DNA from: Candidatus Kapaibacterium sp.
GTDB taxonomy: Bacteria > Bacteroidota > Ignavibacteria > Kapaibacteriales > Kapaibacteriaceae
Assembly: GCA_022842685.1 (NCBI GenBank)
Contig: JALHPC010000002.1
Location: 22,193 to 86,192, forward strand
Length of the DNA stretch: 64,000 bases
Direction of reading: 5' to 3'
This document shows positions 34,853-43,907 of the stretch, piece after piece (position 1 is the first letter of the stretch; every line of letters starts with the position of its first letter). A program made the position numbers and the translations under genes. The notes beneath the pieces are model-generated. The model was not told where the DNA came from and did not search any database. It worked only from the letters and a program-made list of their open reading frames with translations.

Positions 34853-35842
34853 ATGGTAGGCAGTTTTGCAGCAAAAAGCGAATACACGAGCGATGACATT
34901 CAATCCTTGATAGATCATCACTACGAAGAATCTGTACACCTAGAGTTCAAGGGCCCCGGTGCTCTCGACAAGACTGAAAAGAAACGTGATGAGATATCGA
35001 AAGACGTCGCTTCCTTTGCCAATTCTGACGGAGGCGTAATTGTATATGGAGTTGATGAAGATAAATCGCATAGAGCAACGAAGCTGTCATTCATTAACGG
35101 GAAGGAGTTCACGAAGGAGTGGTTGGAGCAAGTGATACAATCCAATGTCAAGCGACCTATCGATGGACTGCGAGTATTCCCAATTAGGTTCGACGACAAC
35201 GCAAATCAGACCATTTATGTTGTAAAAATACCAGCCAGTCTGGACGCCCCACACATGAGCAGAGACGGAAAGTACTATAGACGAGACAATTTTCGCAGTG
35301 TGCCTATGGAGGAATATGAAGTACGAAACTCCTACGGTCGGAGAAAGAGGTCCGAATTGAAGATAGTAGAAACGGGCATTAGCGAACTAAGTCCGACAGT
35401 TGAATTCAAGGATGGCGTACCTCTTATCCCATTTCGGTTTCTAGCTACTGTAGCTAACGTGGGCGACGTCACGGTAAGAGACTTTAATCTCAATTTATAC
35501 TTTGAACCAGCGTTCAGCTTCACGATGGAATCTGTGACCCCAAAGCAGGGCGTTACAACTACATTCTTTGACAAGGATGAAGTCAGCGAGTCGAAATGTA
35601 AGATATCGTGTCCTTCACATGCCCCATTGTATAGTGAAGAGAGCAGGACCGCCGCAGAACTTGTCGTAAAGTTGCCGATTGACTTCGTGAGGACGAAATT
35701 GAGCGATGTTCGCTACGAATATCGATTGTTCTATGATGGCGAGCACGATGTAGCGAGTGGTAGAATCGACAAAGAGTGGGTCGAAGGAATACTAGCGAAT
35801 GCAGACGAATTCCTGCGCGGGTTATATGGTGATGGAATATAA
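34853..35842 (+). CDS. Schlafen/AlbA_2-domain protein
   Basis: The 329-residue cytoplasmic protein has an N-terminal AlbA_2 domain (about 10-150): EESVHLEFKGPGALD with the acidic strand, KDVASFANSDGGVIVYGVDE (the family signature), and IYVVKIPASLDAPHMSRDGKYYRRDNF. A second half of about 170 residues has a beta-sandwich pattern (VRDFNLNLYFEPAFSF) and no recognised name. AlbA_2 is found in Schlafen-type nucleic-acid-binding proteins and putative ATP-dependent regulators, and is common in mobile and defence islands. It is bracketed by the two paralogous membrane proteins and is convergent with protein B. Confidence 0.85.
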   Translation: MVGSFAAKSEYTSDDIQSLIDHHYEESVHLEFKGPGALDKTEKKRDEISKDVASFANSDGGVIVYGVDEDKSHRATKLSFINGKEFTKEWLEQVIQSNVKRPIDGLRVFPIRFDDNANQTIYVVKIPASLDAPHMSRDGKYYRRDNFRSVPMEEYEVRNSYGRRKRSELKIVETGISELSPTVEFKDGVPLIPFRFLATVANVGDVTVRDFNLNLYFEPAFSFTMESVTPKQGVTTTFFDKDEVSESKCKISCPSHAPLYSEESRTAAELVVKLPIDFVRTKLSDVRYEYRLFYDGEHDVASGRIDKEWVEGILANADEFLRGLYGDGI

Positions 35843-35900
35843 GCTGCCTGCGTTAAAGAAATGAGTTGCAAGTGCTGAAGACTAGGCGGTCTGCCTGCTT

Positions 35901-36974
35901 CTACTTTGAGTCGCTTATACTAGGACTCTTGGAAAGTAATCGACTTTCTCCCGCATCGGCTTTCGAGTTGTATTCGAAGAGCACCTGAGCCATCCGACTT
36001 AGCATCTCGGATCGTTCTTCGTTATTGCTGGCTAAATCTAGCAAATTGTATCTAGATTTCACGATTCGACGTTGATACCGAACATGGTCAATTCTTGCAT
36101 ATAACTTGAATGCAAAGCGTAACAGCAGCGTTAAGACCGTTCCATACAAGAGTGAAACCGCCGCTTTGGCTGCAATGAAGTATGCCGTCGCTTGATCAGG
36201 CCCTATTTCCTCATTGGCGCTCTTCAGGTAAGCTAAAGAAGTTATGTCTAGGATGTGGTTGTAGGCATAGCAAAGGCATGTAATCAAGACTAAGCTCACT
36301 GTCACGAAACTCACCCATAAAGTACACAAGTCGCTGCCTATCGCAGAGTCAGCTTCTTTAAACGTCTTGTCTTCGCGATACTTTCGATGATTTTCAATCT
36401 CGTCCTTCAGATCTGTTCTTGCCCGTTGGGCTTCAACCACGATAGACCGCAGCCCTAGCAAGCTATCGTCACTTGTTAAAGCTCCCACAGTTGAAGCTGT
36501 TACATTCGCCATAAGTACCGAATGATGAAGGTGCCACTCGGCTATTGTTGGTCGCAACTCAATCCAATTTGTTGTTAGTTCGTCAAGAGAATACACTTTG
36601 GTATAGCCTGCGGGGAGAAGTTGGCTGACTATAGCGTCCATGAGGGGTAACGCCGTAGCTACATTCACAAATGACAGATGGCTGGCATTTCTAATCTGGT
36701 ATGTTACGTCGGAGAGGAAGGCACCATAGCAGGCTTTCAGGAGGCCAGCGTCACCACGAATCTTGTCTTGCTCAAAGACAGTGATGTTCTCAAAATGACC
36801 TGACGGACTCTGGTAGATGTCATGTAGCAGTGTTGTTGCTAATTTCAGTTTCTCGATTGCTTGTTGAAGGAGTGAACGATAGTTCGATACGCTCTGTACA
36901 CTGTGCTCATCGTACATGTACGTATAGTGCAAGTCACCCATAGGTGATTTAGGGTTGGGCTGCGTTAGTGTCAT
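35901..36974 (-). CDS. two-helix membrane protein B of the accessory island
   Basis: I start at the ATG at 36974 (MTLTQPNPKSPMGDLHYTYM); the longer reading is translated from the upstream repeat. The 357-residue product matches protein A in length and plan: long helical N-terminus (1-215), hydrophobic segments near 225-250 and 270-300, charged tail. The conserved core reads AYFIAAKAAVSLLYGTVLTLLLRF then QRRIVKSRYNLLDLAS. The N-terminal halves have diverged, as expected for sensor or specificity regions, while the pore-like half is kept. Convergent with the AlbA_2 gene with a 58-base gap. Confidence 0.7.
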   Translation of the reverse strand: MTLTQPNPKSPMGDLHYTYMYDEHSVQSVSNYRSLLQQAIEKLKLATTLLHDIYQSPSGHFENITVFEQDKIRGDAGLLKACYGAFLSDVTYQIRNASHLSFVNVATALPLMDAIVSQLLPAGYTKVYSLDELTTNWIELRPTIAEWHLHHSVLMANVTASTVGALTSDDSLLGLRSIVVEAQRARTDLKDEIENHRKYREDKTFKEADSAIGSDLCTLWVSFVTVSLVLITCLCYAYNHILDITSLAYLKSANEEIGPDQATAYFIAAKAAVSLLYGTVLTLLLRFAFKLYARIDHVRYQRRIVKSRYNLLDLASNNEERSEMLSRMAQVLFEYNSKADAGESRLLSKSPSISDSK

Positions 36975-36976
36975 GC

Positions 36977-37039
36977 CCGAAGATACATAACGAATAATAA
37001 TCAGTAACAACGCTACCCGAAGACCCGCTCAAAGAACTC
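36977..37039 (-). repeat. upstream repeat, copy 2
   Basis: This is the partner of 34336-34397. It overlaps the last nine codons of the phage pseudogene and reaches to two bases upstream of the ATG of membrane protein B. Confidence 0.7.
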
Positions 37040-37318
37040 CAACGCCGCCTCCTCGAATTCCTCGAAGTCCTCGGGCTGGACAACGAGCCACGGCCGTGCT
37101 GGCAGTGTTACGGACCTGTTGCGACCGGCTTGGCCGCCGAAGTGGTGGATGGCACCATAGACGAGGTTGGTGCCGACGGTGACGCCGCGAGCATCAGCGC
37201 GATAGGAGAGAGATTTGGCGAGGATGCCTCGCGGGCCGAGCGTTTCTGCTATCTAGTCCGTAGCTCGTAGTGATGGGGGCCACGTTGCGGAGCCGCCTGC
37301 AAGCTTCTTCGGGATTAC
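37013..37318 (-). pseudogene. remnant of a phage virion morphogenesis (tail completion) protein
   Basis: Read on the minus strand, the frame ending at the TAG at 37013-37015 gives LVYGAIHHFGGQAGRN then TLPARPWL. This is the conserved C-terminal signature of Mu gpG-type virion morphogenesis proteins (usually YAAIHQFGG..GR..TIPARPFLG). The frame continues upstream through GPRGILAKSLSYR but contains an in-frame TAG at 37253-37255; the ~20 codons before it (VIPKKLAGGSATWPPSL) still fit the family pattern. No other phage structural gene is present. Between here and 37544 I recognise nothing further. Confidence 0.75.
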
Positions 37319-37544
37319 GGTAATGTAATAGCGACCAGCCTTGCAGAAGTTGTTGTTGACAGAGGCGAACCATATGATGCAGCTGAATGAACTCATGGCC
37401 AGCCTTCCGTACTATTGATATTGGATTGCTGGGCTTGTATGCACACGTCAGGACCGTTGCCTGCTGCTGTAGCCGCGAGCTAGAACATGGTACCAATAAG
37501 GTACCAATCTGGACAGGCAATGCAGGGAAAAGCAGGGCGACACC

Positions 37545-37628
37545 CCAACCCCCTAACAACACAAATGGCCGCATACCTAGTAGGGATGCGGCCTTGGTGC
37601 TGGAGACGGCTGGCAAGCACAAATTGGC
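37545..37628 (-). repeat. decayed copy of the tRNA-Thr 3' end and terminator
   Basis: These 84 bases match 40563-40646 in direct orientation. The terminator part (37567-37593, ggccgcat...atgcggcc) is nearly identical. The following ~26 bases correspond to the tRNA-Thr 3' end, with about 18 of 26 positions identical. A duplicated tRNA 3' end is the usual footprint of an integrase-driven insertion. Confidence 0.7.
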
Positions 37629-37751
37629 TTGTCTATCCGATAATTGATGGGGTATGGAAGCAATAGGATATTGCATCTGCGCACTCGCATGGCGAAAGAC
37701 TCGCAGTCGCAGCAAATTTTCGCCTAGACACGGCCGACAATACGAGAAGTA

Positions 37752-40490
37752 TCACTCCACGAGCAAGATCTTGCGTGTAATAGTGCCTTCGCGTAGAAAG
37801 ATCAGTTGGGGTAGAGGAACGGACTCGAGGTGTTGGATTGGCCGACCGAGGACGTCGACGGCATCGACGGGATTACCATTGAGCGATGCCAACAGACTCG
37901 ATCGAGTAAGTACTGTGCTGTTGGAACGCGATGGAACATCGAATCCTGAGGCGTCATGAATGCTGGTTCTAATGCCTACGCTGAAGGATCGCATGACAGT
38001 CCACTTAGACGTCCTACCATCACGTAACAGCGCACGAACGCGCCACGTATGAGAGCCAGGAGGCACGAGACCATCGGCCACAAAGTTTGGTGTACTTGTA
38101 TTAAGCTGCAAGTCGGAAGTAGGAATCTCAAGTGTGTACGACTGTGCATTAGGAATAGGTGCCCATGAGAAGGCAATCGGCTCATCACTAGCGAAATTCT
38201 GCAGAGGCTGAGGTCGTATGGCGTCGTTCGCTGGGTCGTAATCCACGTAGAAACGGTTGTTAGCAATTAGCGTTCCTTCGGACATGCGAGAAAGACTCTC
38301 AAGCGATCCCAGGTCGTTCGGGAAGAGGCCGGAGACCAGTTCAGCCGCGAGATCCTCCCACTGGCCATTCAATTTACGCTTTATCACGTATTGGGGTGTC
38401 CAAGCAATCAGCTGACTGTTGGCGTCATTGAGAAGGAAGGTCTGTAAGGATGGTGAAAACGGTGCGAGTGAATCAGGAAGGGGTTGCCATGTTATGCCTT
38501 CGTCTGTAGAAACGAGAATCGCGAAGTCGATCTCAGACCTAACGTTGCCAATGGAGTAAAGCAGGCCGTCATCGGCAAAGCGCATTCCCCGGTAGGCTGG
38601 GATAAACTGAGTCGAATCCTTGAGGTAATTGGGTGTGACTTGCTCCATAACGCCATCGCGCGGGTCGAAGCGGCGCAGCCCTCCAGCCCATTCCATACTC
38701 AACGGCCCATACTGATTCCCCACCATAACTGATTGATATTGGGTGCCGAACAGTACGCGTCCGTGGGAGTCCATGTCGACACCTGTGATAAATTCGTTCC
38801 ACGACCTCAGAAGCCGCCACGACCGACCATCATCAAAGCTTCGGTAAGCCTGATGGAGTGCTGTGCCGTACATAGACTGTCCATCGACAACAGGCTGTCG
38901 AAAAACAGGAGTTTCGGTTGTCCAGATAATACTGCGAGAAGCTACATCGATAGAATACAGTGAATTCCCAGCACGCATGATCACTCGTTTGCCTGGACTC
39001 TCCCAGATGTGACTCACTGGCTGTTCTGATGGAATGACAAGAATGGAATCCCACGTCTTCCCCTTGTTTTGCGATACGAAAACTGCATTATTCGCGGGTG
39101 CAGTTTGAACAAAATCGCCATTCCAGAGGCGGATCGTTTGCGAGCGCGTCGATCGAGCAGTTGGTCGAGAACCGATGTGACGCCATACTACGAGCGACCC
39201 AGTCGTGAAAGACCATGTTGTTGACCACGAACCCCACGATTCGGTAGGCGACAGGCGATGGGAGAATCGCCAGAAGTACGTTGTATACGGTTTGAGATCA
39301 GTAATCTTAGCATAACGTCTGGCAATAGTCGAATCAACGAGTAGATCATCAAAGCTCGCCGATGTAGCTACTTGCACGCGTACGTCGCCAGCTAGCTCAG
39401 CTGGACAAACCAATGTAACGGATCGATGCCGATTTACGGCGCTATCCTGGGGCCAACGCAAGGTCGCGGGCATAATGTCACCCCTAATAGGATAAATCTC
39501 ATAGTTCATGCCCATGAGAAAAACGTTCTTTCCACCAATATTCTTTACAAATGTATAGTGTTTTAGATTGGTACCTGCGGGATGGACCTCGTCGATACTC
39601 TTGCCGTAGTCTGCTGAGATAAAAACACCATCATGCGAACTTGAGACGTCAATCAGGTAGCCATTGGGCGTCATCTTCGTTCCGTAGTCAAAAGCTCCTT
39701 CTATTCTGTCCCAACATGTTGCATCGTCATCACCAATGAAGGGAGCCTGAATTGCAAGGCCAACGGGCTCGGCCCAAAACGGAATCGACATTGGCGTGAG
39801 GATTCGTCCCAGTTCAGTTTCGGGGAGCCTGAAATCCGGGATGCTCCAGCCTGGACGAAGTCGATAACCAAATCGAAATTGCGTGCCGTCAGGAAGACGC
39901 CCATCGAATTGGCCGCTATACTCTTGGAAGGTCAGTCCATCATCCTTCGAGATCAAGGCTCTGTCCTTGATCTTTAGAATGAGATCTTCTGCATCCTCGA
40001 CGATTTCTGGTCTAGATCCGTGGGCTAATTCATCGGGTATTCCAAGCCACGTGCGCACCCAACGTTGTAGACCTCGGTCAAACTGATAATACTTTCCAAA
40101 ATCTAGAGCTACGAGCGTGCCTCGTGGTGTGTAGAACATTGATCGAAAGTCAGGACTCGACTTGCCGAGTTCAGATTCGGGAATCCTAGACAGTGTTTGC
40201 CATGTCAGTCCGGCATCGGTACTTTCAAGGACGAAATGTTCTCCACTTGCATCATCAGTTAAGCGGTACAAGCACTGTATCGCCCAGACGGTGTCCCTCC
40301 AAATGGTGAGCGTGGGCCAATGTACGGTTGATGGACTGACGCCAATATGCTTGGCCGCGATAGGTGCAAGATTGAGAGTATCCCATTCGATGCCCTGGGC
40401 ACGACTGGCGCAGGGCATTGCCGAAGAAAGCCCTAAGGTCGTTGCGAGCACTGTAAGTAGCCGAATCGAGGTGGGGATGAAGCGCTTCAT
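37752..40490 (-). CDS. BNR/Asp-box repeat secreted protein, T9SS cargo
   Basis: The ATG at 40490 begins a signal peptide (MKRFIPTSIRLLTVLATTLG, cleaved near SRAQG). The longer open frame runs through tRNA-Thr and is not real. The 912-residue protein has at least five Asp-box motifs (STDAGLTW, SKDDGLTF, SQNKGKTW, SFDDGRSW, STDEGITW) that build a sialidase/photosystem-assembly-like propeller. An FN3-like insert lies near 320-420 (YAKITDLKPYTTYFWRF) and a second near 790-860. The short C-terminus (VDVLGRPIQHLESVPLPQLIFL) fits a T9SS sorting domain. No sialidase catalytic residues are seen, so binding is more likely than catalysis. Confidence 0.85.
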   Translation of the reverse strand: MKRFIPTSIRLLTVLATTLGLSSAMPCASRAQGIEWDTLNLAPIAAKHIGVSPSTVHWPTLTIWRDTVWAIQCLYRLTDDASGEHFVLESTDAGLTWQTLSRIPESELGKSSPDFRSMFYTPRGTLVALDFGKYYQFDRGLQRWVRTWLGIPDELAHGSRPEIVEDAEDLILKIKDRALISKDDGLTFQEYSGQFDGRLPDGTQFRFGYRLRPGWSIPDFRLPETELGRILTPMSIPFWAEPVGLAIQAPFIGDDDATCWDRIEGAFDYGTKMTPNGYLIDVSSSHDGVFISADYGKSIDEVHPAGTNLKHYTFVKNIGGKNVFLMGMNYEIYPIRGDIMPATLRWPQDSAVNRHRSVTLVCPAELAGDVRVQVATSASFDDLLVDSTIARRYAKITDLKPYTTYFWRFSHRLSPTESWGSWSTTWSFTTGSLVVWRHIGSRPTARSTRSQTIRLWNGDFVQTAPANNAVFVSQNKGKTWDSILVIPSEQPVSHIWESPGKRVIMRAGNSLYSIDVASRSIIWTTETPVFRQPVVDGQSMYGTALHQAYRSFDDGRSWRLLRSWNEFITGVDMDSHGRVLFGTQYQSVMVGNQYGPLSMEWAGGLRRFDPRDGVMEQVTPNYLKDSTQFIPAYRGMRFADDGLLYSIGNVRSEIDFAILVSTDEGITWQPLPDSLAPFSPSLQTFLLNDANSQLIAWTPQYVIKRKLNGQWEDLAAELVSGLFPNDLGSLESLSRMSEGTLIANNRFYVDYDPANDAIRPQPLQNFASDEPIAFSWAPIPNAQSYTLEIPTSDLQLNTSTPNFVADGLVPPGSHTWRVRALLRDGRTSKWTVMRSFSVGIRTSIHDASGFDVPSRSNSTVLTRSSLLASLNGNPVDAVDVLGRPIQHLESVPLPQLIFLREGTITRKILLVE

Positions 40491-40562
40491 AGGGACGTCA
40501 ATGGTGGTCGTGAAAGCCACCAATTTAGGCATTACGGCACTTCTTCTCGTCACCCCCTCCCT

Positions 40563-40646
40563 CCAACCCCCTAAAAACACAAAAGGCCGCATACCTAGTA
40601 GGAATGCGACCTTGGTGCTGGAGCCGGCTGCCAGACTTGAACTGGC
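40563..40646 (-). repeat. intact partner of the tRNA-Thr 3' direct repeat
   Basis: This copy spans the terminator and the 3' part of the functional tRNA-Thr. Together with 37545-37628 it brackets the Asp-box protein gene. Confidence 0.7.
40573..40611 (-). terminator. terminator of tRNA-Thr
   Basis: An imperfect stem (ggccgcat with atgcgacc, extended by ccta/tagg) is followed on the minus strand by TTTTGTGTTTTTAG, 11 bases after the tRNA. Confidence 0.75.
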
Positions 40647-40694
40647 GACCTGCTGATTACAAATCAGCTGCTCTACCAGCTGAGCTAAGCCGGC
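40622..40694 (-). tRNA. tRNA-Thr (anticodon TGT)
   Basis: On the minus strand: acceptor GCCGGCT/AGCCGGC, D arm GCTC/GAGC, anticodon stem GCTGA/TCAGC with loop TTTGTAA (anticodon TGT, reads ACA), T arm GCCAG/CTGGC with TTCAAGT, discriminator T. CCA is not encoded. Confidence 0.96.
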
Positions 40695-40784
40695 GTAGAG
40701 GGCTGCAAAGATAGGGACTGGCAACGTATTCAGCAAACGAATGTATCACAGAAAGGGCATAATTTTTGCTGGCTCGATTGGAAG

Positions 40785-43700
40785 ATGAATGTCTTACTAC
40801 AACGATGCCGTCTAATGCTGCCTGATCGGTGTGTTACACTGTTGATTTGCCTAACGGCCGTTGTGGTTAGCATGCCTCGAGAACTGCTGGCCCAGAGCCA
40901 CAACGAACATCGAACCTGGTACTTCGGACGAAACGCCGGCCTCCGTTTCGATGCTTCTGGCGTAGTCGCACTCAGTAATGGTGCCGTAAATACCCGCGAA
41001 GGTTGTGCCTCGATATCAGCACCCGATGGCACGTTCCTGTTCGCCACCGATGGCATTACGATCTTTGATCGACTGGGACAGCCAATGCCAAATGGCAGGA
41101 ACTTGCCTGGTCATCAGTCGGCCGTTCAGGCCGCACTGATCTTGCCCTGGCCAGGGCGCGACAACCAGTTTGCGGTCTTCTCTGTTGACGCCAACGAGAA
41201 CAACTTCGAGAACGGCGTAACGATGCATCGCGTGGATATGACCATGCGCAATGGCCTTGGCGACGTGGTTGAACGCGAGTTGCTGCTGTCAATTGAACTC
41301 GGTGAATCGCTTACGGCAGTCCAACATCAGAATGGCGAAGATTTCTGGATAGTATCACGAATGCGCAGCCGCGAAGTATATACGTGCTGGCTGCTAACGA
41401 ACGCCGGCATATCGGCCCCGGTACAGTCGATAATCACAAGACAACCCACTCGTTTGGGTGCTGGACACGTTCGTGCTTCGCCTCGTGGCGACGTTATTGC
41501 CACGGTCCTGTCCAATCATATTGGCCTTGTACGATTCGATAATTTCACAGGACGAATCGACACGATGGTAACCCTACCCTTCACGGCGTCGGGATACGGA
41601 TTGGAGTTTAGTGCAGATGGTACGAAGCTGTACGCCACAGAGTTTACTACGACAACGGTTACGCAGTGGGACGTCTCACAGGAGCCGGCATCCATCCACG
41701 CAAGTAGGGTGGCCATTCAGGTGTTCGGCGGTGCCGTGCGCCTTGGGGCACTTCAGCGCGCCCCCGATGATCGCATATATGTTGCTCAGGAGTTTGCCGA
41801 TGGTCCTGCACCCTCTCTTTCTGTCATTGAATCGCCGAATCAGCCAGCTGCAGCAGCTCAACTTCGAGCCAATGCAATTCCATTGGGCCCCGGTCGGTCT
41901 CAACTGGGCCTTCCGAATATCGTTTACTTCTCGCGCAGTGGTGTTAGCGCTGTCCTCGAATCTCCAGATACCGTATGTGCCGGAACGACGGTTATCGTGA
42001 ACGTGCGCGTAAACACCCCCGGATTTTCGACAACGTGGACTGTTAACGAAAACCGTGTTCCAGGCGATTCAGCTGTTTCCTTCGTTGCCGCTACTCCTGG
42101 TATTTCTAGGGTGGCCGTTACCGTTCGCACAACTGATGGGCGCAGCGTGGTTCGCCAGAAGTCGATCGTCGTCCTTCCTAGGCCCGTTGTTACCGCGCGC
42201 CTGCCAGCGGTGCTCTGCCCCGGACAAGACTCCGTCATCATCGTTACGGGCCTAACCAACGTCCGGTGGTCGCCAGGACGAGCTGTCGATGACTCAACTT
42301 CTCCCGCCGTGGTTTTGCGCCTTGGTCAAACCACCGATGTCCGCCTGCAAGGAAGGGCCGGCATCTGTGAGTTCGATACAACCTTTCGTGTAGAGGTACC
42401 TTGGATTCGTACCACAGCAGATACAACCATTTGCCTAGGTGCGTCGGTGTTGCTCACAGCCGACTCCGATGGTACAGTATTCGAGTGGCGCAACGACGCC
42501 GATTCGCTGCTTAGCACCCAACGCACAATTACAGTATCGCCCAGAACTACAACACGCTACACAATCACCGTCCGGCGCGCTCAATGCGTGATACGTCGTT
42601 CTATTCGCGTCTTCGTGTCAGCTCCAACCCCATTATTCACCGAACGGACAAAGCGAATTTGTGTCGGAGACAGTACACTCCTTGTTGTTCCTTCCGGTGG
42701 CTCTGTACAATGGCGGCCAACGTCTGGATTGTCGAACCCTACGTCGCTCACAACGGCTGCTAAGCCACTCACTACCACCACGTACACAGCAACCGTTGTT
42801 ACTCCAACAGGGTGCGAAGTCACTGATTCTGTGACCGTTGTTGTTACTCAGGAAGGGTCGTTCAACCTGCAGCGTTCTGTCGAAGTATGTCAAGGTTCTA
42901 CCGTGCGCTTGGCTGCGCCCAATGCCCGCAGCATCGTTTGGCAAACGACCGACGGTACCTTCCTGGGCGCCGATACCGTACTATTCTACACGGGCCCGTC
43001 AACAACCATCATCGCCACGGGCCGCAGCTCGTCGTGCCCAGCCGCCGATACCATCGTCGTTGCCGTTGCCCCAAGCCCAACGCTCTCCGTACCTCCAGAC
43101 ACCTCCGTCTGTAAAGGGGCACTGTTAACGCTACGCGCCTCCGGCGCTTCGCGCTACGAGTGGCTTCCAGCCACGGCCTTCGTAACAACGTCCGACACCG
43201 TCGCGACACTTAGAGCAGATACTTCCGTCGTGATTACCGTCGTTGGGGCAATCGGTGACTGCGCAGACACAGCCCGTTTTTCCATCACTGCTCTCGATGC
43301 CACATCACTGCAGTTCGCTGTTACCAGCGATACTGCCACCATTGCCGGAGAACCAGCAACGCTTGAAATCACACTTGCTGGCGACAGCCAGACCGAGATC
43401 CTTGCAGACGTTCGAATGCCATCACGGTCGCTGCGGCTTGCCTCTACTACACTCAACATTCTAGCCCAACGCACTCTCGGCGATACAACCATCCTGTCCG
43501 CTCGATTCAGGGTCGGTCGTGTCGACACACTTGTGCTTAACGGATATTTGTCGAACGACGCTGATGCCGACGTGCACATAGTCGCCGCTGGCGACTCATG
43601 CACGCGCATTGTTGGTGCCGCAGGCAAGGTGCACCTTGTCCGATGCGGTTCGTTCCCACGAGCCATTGTGCTAACTGAAGGAGCAACCGTAGCTGTTTCA

Positions 43701-43907
43701 GCTAACAACGGTGTGCCTTTGCTCGTTGGGCAGTTGCCTTCGGGATGGCAATGGACTGCATACGATCTGTTGGGTCGCGTGCTGGCCGTAGCCTTGCCTA
43801 CGCTACAGAGCACGACAGTTGCTACGCCGTTACCCGATTTCACCCGACTTGTTGTGGTGAGTAAGAACGGAATGAGCTACGCTCTGCATGTGCCCGCTGT
43901 CCGCTAA
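40785..43907 (+). CDS. large Ig/PKD-type secreted protein, T9SS cargo
   Basis: The 1040-residue protein has a signal peptide (about 1-37, cleaved near LLAQ) and a propeller-like region (38-380; WYFGRNAGLRFDA, then LGLPNIVYFSRSG). These features are typical of T9SS gliding-motility-associated proteins of this group. Five or six Ig/PKD-like domains follow, each with a TxVCxGxxV..A line and a YTVTxxxGC element. A sorting-like end (WTAYDLLGRVLAVALP, then FTRLVVVSKNG) closes it. It shares architecture with the 29171 protein. Its stop is directly followed by the convergent SIS gene. Confidence 0.85.
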   Translation: MNVLLQRCRLMLPDRCVTLLICLTAVVVSMPRELLAQSHNEHRTWYFGRNAGLRFDASGVVALSNGAVNTREGCASISAPDGTFLFATDGITIFDRLGQPMPNGRNLPGHQSAVQAALILPWPGRDNQFAVFSVDANENNFENGVTMHRVDMTMRNGLGDVVERELLLSIELGESLTAVQHQNGEDFWIVSRMRSREVYTCWLLTNAGISAPVQSIITRQPTRLGAGHVRASPRGDVIATVLSNHIGLVRFDNFTGRIDTMVTLPFTASGYGLEFSADGTKLYATEFTTTTVTQWDVSQEPASIHASRVAIQVFGGAVRLGALQRAPDDRIYVAQEFADGPAPSLSVIESPNQPAAAAQLRANAIPLGPGRSQLGLPNIVYFSRSGVSAVLESPDTVCAGTTVIVNVRVNTPGFSTTWTVNENRVPGDSAVSFVAATPGISRVAVTVRTTDGRSVVRQKSIVVLPRPVVTARLPAVLCPGQDSVIIVTGLTNVRWSPGRAVDDSTSPAVVLRLGQTTDVRLQGRAGICEFDTTFRVEVPWIRTTADTTICLGASVLLTADSDGTVFEWRNDADSLLSTQRTITVSPRTTTRYTITVRRAQCVIRRSIRVFVSAPTPLFTERTKRICVGDSTLLVVPSGGSVQWRPTSGLSNPTSLTTAAKPLTTTTYTATVVTPTGCEVTDSVTVVVTQEGSFNLQRSVEVCQGSTVRLAAPNARSIVWQTTDGTFLGADTVLFYTGPSTTIIATGRSSSCPAADTIVVAVAPSPTLSVPPDTSVCKGALLTLRASGASRYEWLPATAFVTTSDTVATLRADTSVVITVVGAIGDCADTARFSITALDATSLQFAVTSDTATIAGEPATLEITLAGDSQTEILADVRMPSRSLRLASTTLNILAQRTLGDTTILSARFRVGRVDTLVLNGYLSNDADADVHIVAAGDSCTRIVGAAGKVHLVRCGSFPRAIVLTEGATVAVSANNGVPLLVGQLPSGWQWTAYDLLGRVLAVALPTLQSTTVATPLPDFTRLVVVSKNGMSYALHVPAVR

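Noticed and set aside
37194..37715. 173-residue minus-strand ORF
   Set aside because: It crosses the decayed tRNA copy and the pseudogene in a different frame and has no recognisable domain; I treat it as chance.
40491..40736. N-terminal extension of the Asp-box protein through tRNA-Thr
   Set aside because: It would translate a tRNA and its terminator. The ATG at 40490 starts a signal peptide.
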